Assembly: GCA_020851885.1 (NCBI GenBank)
Contig: JADZBW010000411.1
Location: 1-11,515, forward strand
Origin: Fimbriimonadaceae bacterium
GTDB taxonomy: Bacteria; Armatimonadota; Fimbriimonadia; Fimbriimonadales; Fimbriimonadaceae
Direction: 5' to 3'
Length of the DNA stretch: 11,515 nucleotides
A program made the position numbers and the translations under genes. Positions 7,982 to 11,515 of the stretch are shown piece by piece. The stretch's first letter is position 1. Every line of letters begins with the position of its first letter. The notes beneath the pieces were generated by a model. The model saw nothing but the letters and a program-made list of their open reading frames with translations, ran no database searches and was not told the origin of the DNA.

Positions 7982-8610
7982 TTTCGCATCCTCCGCATGT
8001 CCCATCGCTCGTTCACATCTTGGGTTCCTTGGACCAAGACTTCGAATCCCGATACGTCGCTTCGCGCTCTTTCCCTCAGTTCGTTTAGCTTCGCGGCAAC
8101 GGCATCGCGGGTGCGATGGTTCAGATCCTCTCCCTGCTCGATCGGCGTTCCGAATGCGATAAAAGCTTCCGGGCGCTCATGCAAAGCCATCTCGTAATGG
8201 ATCGCCACCGGGAAGATATGAGCGTCCGGAACCTTTCCGGCAACGGTCTCGAGCGATCTTCCAAAGGGCAAAAGGTCGGGGGGATAGTGCAGGCGTGCCT
8301 CCGCAAACAGCAAGAGCGACCTTCGTTCTTCCCGCATCAGCCGTATCGTGCGCTTAACGGTTCTCGCTCGGCGCGTCGGGTCGTTTACCGGATAGGGCAT
8401 GCCTCCGATCTTGGCGAAAAGGGGGAAGGCATCGAACTCCTGAATCCAATCGACGGTGTGAAGCCCCAGTGCCTGGACAGCGTGGAACATGAGGTAGCCG
8501 TCGAACCACCCGTGATGGTTGGGCACGAGGATCGCAGGTGGTTGGATCTTCACCGTTGGGCGTTCCCAATAGACGGTGTGAAATCTTTGGCGAACGGATC
8601 GGCGGATCAT
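7978..8610 (-). CDS. PlsC-type lysophospholipid/glycerol acyltransferase family protein
   Basis: This protein of about 210 aa belongs to the PlsC-like acyltransferase superfamily, which transfers fatty acyl groups from acyl-ACP or acyl-CoA to lysophosphatidate or related hydroxyl acceptors at the membrane. Visible motifs: catalytic HX4D in NHHGWFDG (H32, D37); FAEAR (102-106) in place of the usual PEGTR block, keeping the Glu and Arg; and FPVAI (133-137). The start is uncertain. ATG 8610 is given, TTG 8622 is an alternative, and the frame is open far upstream into the lipoprotein gene, where residues just before (a helix ending NAQEEGLAGRLVGR) look protein-like but have no standard start. The 4-bp overlap with crtB suggests the two products are made together, so a terpenoid or carotenoid acceptor is conceivable, but this is inference. 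Confidence 0.85.
   Translation of the reverse strand: MIRRSVRQRFHTVYWERPTVKIQPPAILVPNHHGWFDGYLMFHAVQALGLHTVDWIQEFDAFPLFAKIGGMPYPVNDPTRRARTVKRTIRLMREERRSLLLFAEARLHYPPDLLPFGRSLETVAGKVPDAHIFPVAIHYEMALHERPEAFIAFGTPIEQGEDLNHRTRDAVAAKLNELRERARSDVSGFEVLVQGTQDVNERWDMRRMRK
7990..7994 (-). promoter_or_regulatory. Shine-Dalgarno site for crtB
   Basis: GGAGG on the minus strand lies inside the 3' end of the acyltransferase gene, 8 nt before ATG 7981. It selects this start over the ATG 24 nt further upstream. Confidence 0.65.
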
Positions 8611-8659
8611 CCGTCCGACCAAGCGTCCCGCAAGTCCCTCTTCTTGAGCGTTCAGAAGA

Positions 8660-8998
8660 CTATTCGCCGCCTTCGTTAACCATCTGGCCGGCGCCGGCAG
8701 GAGCGCCCCCACCGGCGGCAATCTGCCGCGCCCGATCTTTGGCGGCATTGCCAACGCCACCGCCCGAGCCTCCGCCGAGGTTCTCACCTCCCGCGACGGG
8801 AGTGATCCCGCCAACGTTCGGCCCGAGGGGAGCGATGCCACTCCCAGATCCACCCGCTGGCGGAGTCGCTTGAGTTGTGGCGGCAGGTGGGGCAGCCTGC
8901 GCAGGCTCTGCAGGTTTACAAGCGGTCACCGCCAAACCCAGCGCCATCGCGAGTCCCCCCATCCAAAGAGTCCGACGAAGTATCGTTCCGACAGTCAT
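8660..8998 (-). CDS. Small Gly/Ala/Pro-rich lipoprotein of unknown function
   Basis: This 112-aa product begins with a basic n-region (RR at 8-9), a hydrophobic core and a lipobox-like VTAC with the lipidation Cys at 27. Mature residues 28-112 are low in complexity: a Pro/Ala/Thr stretch, then Gly-rich segments (GGSGSG, NLGGGSGGGVGNAAK), one short basic patch (KDRARQ) and an acidic end (NEGGE). I do not recognise a family; it is probably lineage-restricted and anchored to a membrane. ATG 8998 is chosen because AAGGA (9007-9011) lies 8 nt upstream and the signal peptide follows directly; the frame extends further up to 9175 but would run into the divergent gene. It is the first gene of the minus-strand run and ends 49 bp before the acyltransferase ATG. 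I infer no function. Confidence 0.75.
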   Translation of the reverse strand: MTVGTILRRTLWMGGLAMALGLAVTACKPAEPAQAAPPAATTQATPPAGGSGSGIAPLGPNVGGITPVAGGENLGGGSGGGVGNAAKDRARQIAAGGGAPAGAGQMVNEGGE

Positions 8999-9038
8999 AG
9001 TTGCGATCCTTGCTTTCACTTTACGCCAAAATGAGATC
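8999..9038. promoter_or_regulatory. Divergent intergenic spacer between the lipoprotein and aminopeptidase genes
   Basis: These 40 bp separate two divergent start codons, so the promoter of each gene must lie here or overlap the other gene's 5' end. I see no confident -35/-10 pair on either strand. The only clear signal is the lipoprotein ribosome-binding site. Confidence 0.4.
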
Positions 9039-10160
9039 ATGCTAGATCCCCGAGTGACGAAGCTCGCGCAACTCCTTTGCCGCCATTCACTACGCCTGAC
9101 CCCGGATGACAAGGTCCTGATCCATGCTTTCGACCTTCCCGACGATTGCGTGGCGGAAGTCGTGAGAGTCGTCATGTCGACGGGCGCGCAAGCGGTGGTC
9201 CGCTTGGAATCGGGGCTGGTGCGCCGTCAGATCATGCATGGCTTGACCACGGAAAACGTGCGGACGATTGCGAATATCGAGAAGTACGAGATGGAGCAGA
9301 TGACCGCCTACATCGCGCTCCGGGGCACCGCAAATCCGCTTGAGAATGCGGAAGCGCCCAGCGAGAATCTGCGCCTGTGGAGCAGGGAATACACGACGCC
9401 GGTCGTATTTGGGGTGCGAGTGCCGAAGACCAAATGGGTAGCCCTGCGGTGGCCGAATCCGGCGATGGCGATGGCGGCCGGGATGAGCACTCCCGCCTTC
9501 GAGGACTTCTACTTCCGAGTCTGCACACTGGACTATGCGAAGATGGCGGCGGCGGCCAAGCCCTTGGCCGAACTCATGATGAAGACGGATTTGGTGCGCG
9601 TGACCGCCCCGGGGACCGACTTCACGCTTTCGATCAAGGACATTGGGGCGGTTCCCTGTACAGGTGAGGCCAACATCCCGGACGGCGAGTGCTTCAGCGC
9701 GCCGGTAAAGGAATCGGTGAACGGCACGGTGCAGTTCAACACCGCCTCGCTCTATGAAGGCAAGGAGTTCAACAACATTCGGTACGTCATTAAGAATGGG
9801 CAGATCGTCGAAGCTTCTGCAGGCGGAAACACCGAGAAGCTGAACGAGATCTTGGATACCGATGCGGGCGCCCGTTACTTCGGAGAGTTCGCGATCGGTT
9901 TCAACCCCTACGTTCTCCATCCGATGAAAGACACGCTGTTCGATGAGAAGATCGCCGGGTCCCTGCACTTTACTCCTGGGAACTCCTATGACCCACCCGG
10001 AGGCAATGGCAACGTGAGCTCGATCCACTGGGACACGGTTCTGATCCAGAGACCGGAGTACGGCGGAGGCGAGATCTGGTTCGACGGGACGCTCGTTCGC
10101 AAGGACGGTTTGTTCGTGTTGCCGGAGCTGCTTGCTTTGAATCCCGAAAACCTGGGTTGA
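9039..10160 (+). CDS. M29-family metallo-aminopeptidase
   Basis: This 373-aa cytoplasmic aminopeptidase resembles AmpS, PepS and the Thermus aminopeptidase T; it would remove N-terminal residues from peptides with a two-metal centre. All expected metal or catalytic positions can be matched to family motifs: E217 in IPDGECFSAP, E283 in YFGEFAIG, H310 and Y317 in GSLHFTPGNSY, and H330 and D332 in SSIHWD. The N-terminal half is the less conserved Rossmann-like part (DPRVTKLAQLL... DKVLIHA). ATG 9039 gives a typical family N-terminus; the same frame is open upstream to 8877, but that stretch is antisense to the lipoprotein gene. The ribosome-binding site is weak (GAG). It is monocistronic in this window and faces the rhomboid-like gene. 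Confidence 0.95.
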   Translation: MLDPRVTKLAQLLCRHSLRLTPDDKVLIHAFDLPDDCVAEVVRVVMSTGAQAVVRLESGLVRRQIMHGLTTENVRTIANIEKYEMEQMTAYIALRGTANPLENAEAPSENLRLWSREYTTPVVFGVRVPKTKWVALRWPNPAMAMAAGMSTPAFEDFYFRVCTLDYAKMAAAAKPLAELMMKTDLVRVTAPGTDFTLSIKDIGAVPCTGEANIPDGECFSAPVKESVNGTVQFNTASLYEGKEFNNIRYVIKNGQIVEASAGGNTEKLNEILDTDAGARYFGEFAIGFNPYVLHPMKDTLFDEKIAGSLHFTPGNSYDPPGGNGNVSSIHWDTVLIQRPEYGGGEIWFDGTLVRKDGLFVLPELLALNPENLG

Positions 10161-10243
10161 CGGCTGTCCCCGGGGCGATCGCCCGCATCGACTTGGCTAA
10201 CGCACGAGCGGAAACCCAGGAAGTTTTCCGACCGCTAGCGGTC
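10161..10243. repeat. Convergent intergenic region with nested palindromes, possible bidirectional terminator
   Basis: This region lies between two convergent stop codons. It holds CCCCGGGG (10168-10175) fused to the 12-bp palindrome GGGCGATCGCCC (10173-10184), an inverted repeat CGGAAA/TTTCCG (10209-10214 and 10225-10230, 10-nt loop), and the perfect 14-bp palindrome GACCGCTAGCGGTC (10230-10243) whose centre is the TAG stop of the rhomboid-like gene. There is no proper T-run, so intrinsic termination is only a guess. Confidence 0.4.
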
Positions 10244-11041
10244 CGTGCCCGTGCTGTCGTCTTGGATGCTGCTCTCGAATAGCTTGCGCAAGCGCTCGCG
10301 CTCTTCGCGCTCCTTCTCCCGCTTCTTGACCTCGTCGTAGTACTTCGGGTCCATCTTCTCAGACTTCTTCAAATTGGCGCGATCGCCCATTTTGGCTTTC
10401 GCAAAGCTCGTGGATGCCCCTCTGTTGTAGGTGAAGGCGGGGATTCGATTGGAGGCAAAAGCAAATGCGACCGGCAGGTGGAGGGCGCAAACGACGCCCA
10501 ACAGGGGGTTGCCAAACCCGGCAAGGAGGATCGTTGTCGCCACCGTGACCCATCCGAGCCATTTTCCGCTCAATGGAATGATGCCGTACATCATGATCTG
10601 CGCAGTTGGATTCCGGGTGCACCAAACGATCGTGATCCCGGCTTCCGGGAGCCACAAACCGGCGGCCCCATACAAACTGCCGACCACGGGTCCCAGTAAG
10701 CTTATGAAGAGAGCGGGCAGCAGGATCATTGCCGTCCAGAGGCCGATGTACTTGGCGGGTCCGAGGTCGCGCTCGATCGTGCCTCCCGTCCAGAAGACCC
10801 ACATGCACAGGAAGACGAAGCAGACGAGTGCCAATCCGCTGGCGAACGGCATCGTCGCCCAGGGGTAGGTGAGCAGGGTCCACAGTTTTTGCTGCCAGCC
10901 TGGTCCGAGGACGATGGATTCCATGCCCTTGAGAGCGGTGAACCACCAAAAGAGCGCAATCACGACTTGCGATGCGATGATCCCAATCGTAATCGGCGCC
11001 GCCTGACGCCGAAACCAGCTCGATGCCTGTTGTAGACCCAT
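10235..11041 (-). CDS. Rhomboid-like integral membrane protein, probably proteolytically inactive
   Basis: This 268-aa protein has about six membrane segments (roughly 15-36, 62-85, 98-118, 120-140, 160-176 and 178-198) and a charged C-terminal tail (about 218-268) rich in K, R and E that probably forms a helix or coiled coil in the cytoplasm. Rhomboid hallmarks are visible: WTLLTYP (54-60) before the second helix, TIERDLGPAKYIGLW (88-102), and a late His (H188) in the last helix. The expected catalytic GxSG, however, reads GAAG (125-128), with Ala where the serine should be. Active rhomboids are intramembrane serine proteases; this looks like a pseudo-rhomboid that could bind or chaperone membrane proteins. 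ATG 11041 is preferred (AAAGGA just upstream) over TTG 11077. The gene converges on the aminopeptidase. Confidence 0.8.
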   Translation of the reverse strand: MGLQQASSWFRRQAAPITIGIIASQVVIALFWWFTALKGMESIVLGPGWQQKLWTLLTYPWATMPFASGLALVCFVFLCMWVFWTGGTIERDLGPAKYIGLWTAMILLPALFISLLGPVVGSLYGAAGLWLPEAGITIVWCTRNPTAQIMMYGIIPLSGKWLGWVTVATTILLAGFGNPLLGVVCALHLPVAFAFASNRIPAFTYNRGASTSFAKAKMGDRANLKKSEKMDPKYYDEVKKREKEREERERLRKLFESSIQDDSTGTDR

Positions 11042-11106
11042 AGTCCTTTCGCTATTATGCGTGTCTACGCCAAGCAACCTCAGGCCGTGCCAGACCGTCC
11101 GGCATT

Positions 11107-11256
11107 TTGATCGCTAAGATCTCCGTCGTCTTGTCGAACGGGCAGAAGTTCGGTCCAGCCGACTCCGGCGTCCCCGATCGGCGGTTCTTCCTATCCGATT
11201 CGACTCTCGAGGGCGTGACGACAGATGGCGGCGAAGTTGCGTCGGCGATCCCGTGA
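11107..11256 (+). pseudogene. Possible coding remnant resembling a GYF_2-type domain
   Basis: Between two minus-strand genes, the plus strand has an open stretch of 49 codons ending at TGA 11254-11256, directly abutting the stop codon of the opposite small gene. It begins at a TTG without a ribosome-binding site. The translation looks protein-like: VLSNGQKFGPAD resembles the opening of GYF_2 (DUF4339) domains, and LSDSTLEG...GGEVASAIP resembles their end, with the middle helix shortened. I would call it a decayed fragment at best; it may be chance. The rest of the 215-bp gap (11042-11256) holds nothing I can support beyond a CATAAT on the minus strand near 11056 that could be a -10 element. 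Confidence 0.25.
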
Positions 11257-11466
11257 TTACGGAGTGGGCGGGGGCGTTCCATCGGTGGGAGGCGCTTTCT
11301 TCTTCTTGGCTTCCATCACGAGTCCGGCAATAATCATGAGGGCGCCGACCCCGATGGCATAAGGCACCGCGAAGGAGATTCGGGCAGTCAGCCAGGCTCC
11401 AACGGAGATCAGAGCGGCAGCGGCCCCGACCAACCGTCCGATGTACAGCAGTTTGTTCGTGGGCAT
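11257..11466 (-). CDS. Small two-helix membrane protein of unknown function
   Basis: This 69-aa product has two hydrophobic helices (about 7-26 and 32-51) joined by a short turn with Arg29, followed by a KKKK cluster (54-57) and a Pro/Thr-rich tail (TPPPTP). The Lys cluster suggests that the C-terminus, and probably the N-terminus too, faces the cytoplasm. The start is well supported: AGGAGG (11471-11476) lies 4 nt before ATG 11466. I do not recognise a family. It is separated by 215 bp from the rhomboid-like gene in the same direction, so joint transcription is uncertain. Confidence 0.7.
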   Translation of the reverse strand: MPTNKLLYIGRLVGAAAALISVGAWLTARISFAVPYAIGVGALMIIAGLVMEAKKKKAPPTDGTPPPTP

Positions 11467-11470
11467 AGGA

Positions 11471-11476
11471 CCTCCT
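11471..11476 (-). promoter_or_regulatory. Shine-Dalgarno site of the small membrane protein gene
   Basis: A perfect AGGAGG on the minus strand, 4 nt before ATG 11466, is the main argument that this 69-codon frame is a real gene. Confidence 0.65.
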
Positions 11477-11515
11477 CGCAGGCGCAGTGTACGCCAGAGC
11501 GCGACCCGAGGTGGC

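Noticed and set aside
8611..8853. N-terminal extension of the acyltransferase
   Set aside because: It would overlap most of the lipoprotein gene on the same strand; most of it is a Pro/Arg-rich shadow. Only the last 15-20 codons look protein-like, so the exact start stays open.
8877..9038. Upstream extension of the aminopeptidase (54 codons)
   Set aside because: It is antisense to the lipoprotein signal peptide, and M29 enzymes begin near the DPRVTKLA segment.
8999..9175. Upstream extension of the lipoprotein frame
   Set aside because: It would bury the signal peptide inside the protein and overlap the start of the divergent aminopeptidase gene.
9090..10028. 312-codon open frame on the minus strand
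   Set aside because: It is antisense to the M29 aminopeptidase with all its metal ligands; the product is rich in Arg and His, as GC-rich shadow frames usually are.
11055..11282. 75-codon minus-strand frame between the two rightmost genes
   Set aside because: It has no ribosome-binding site and overlaps the end of the small membrane gene and the start of the rhomboid-like region; its composition resembles a random GC-rich frame.
1..11515. Genome-wide reassignment of TGA to an amino acid
   Set aside because: lipA, the acyltransferase and the aminopeptidase all end at TGA at their expected lengths.

Overview
The window (about 59% GC by eye) looks like a chromosomal segment from a diderm bacterium outside the Proteobacteria. 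The lineage guess is Armatimonadota, probably Fimbriimonadia, at moderate to low confidence. It rests on a TamB-like plus Omp85 pair, lipoate synthase, a CrtB-type phytoene synthase, an M29 aminopeptidase, a Gly-rich lipoprotein and general gene style, not on any marker RNA. No rRNA, tRNA, CRISPR array, phage gene or transposase is visible.

Layout: most of the window (about 1-8998) is one minus-strand run, read from right to left. It encodes a small Gly/Ala/Pro-rich lipoprotein (8998-8660), a PlsC-type acyltransferase (about 8610-7978), a phytoene synthase that overlaps it by 4 bp (7981-7025), lipoyl synthase LipA (6982-6080), a very large AsmA/TamB-type protein (6019-1451), and after a 189-bp gap an Omp85 (BamA/TamA-like) protein that starts at TTG 1261 and runs off the left edge. 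Divergent from this run, with only 40 bp between, is a complete M29 aminopeptidase on the plus strand (9039-10160). It converges on a rhomboid-like membrane protein (11041-10235, minus). A 69-aa two-helix membrane protein (11466-11257, minus) closes the window.

How the genes fit together: the minus-strand run is envelope- and lipid-centred. It combines phospholipid-type acyl transfer, isoprenoid (carotenoid) synthesis, lipoyl cofactor synthesis, and a TamB/Omp85 pair that would bridge inner and outer membrane. The key anomaly is that tamB is split by a single in-frame TGA at 4340-4342. Both sides are in the same frame, and the sequence across the stop reads as a normal TamB repeat in which the missing residue is probably Gly. 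Other genes here (lipA, the aminopeptidase, the acyltransferase) end with TGA, so TGA is a genuine stop in this genome.

Other points of interest are a rhomboid fold whose catalytic GxSG serine appears replaced by Ala, a possible GYF_2-like coding remnant on the plus strand at 11107-11256, and a palindrome-rich convergent intergenic region at 10161-10243. I did not find a clear new multi-gene system.
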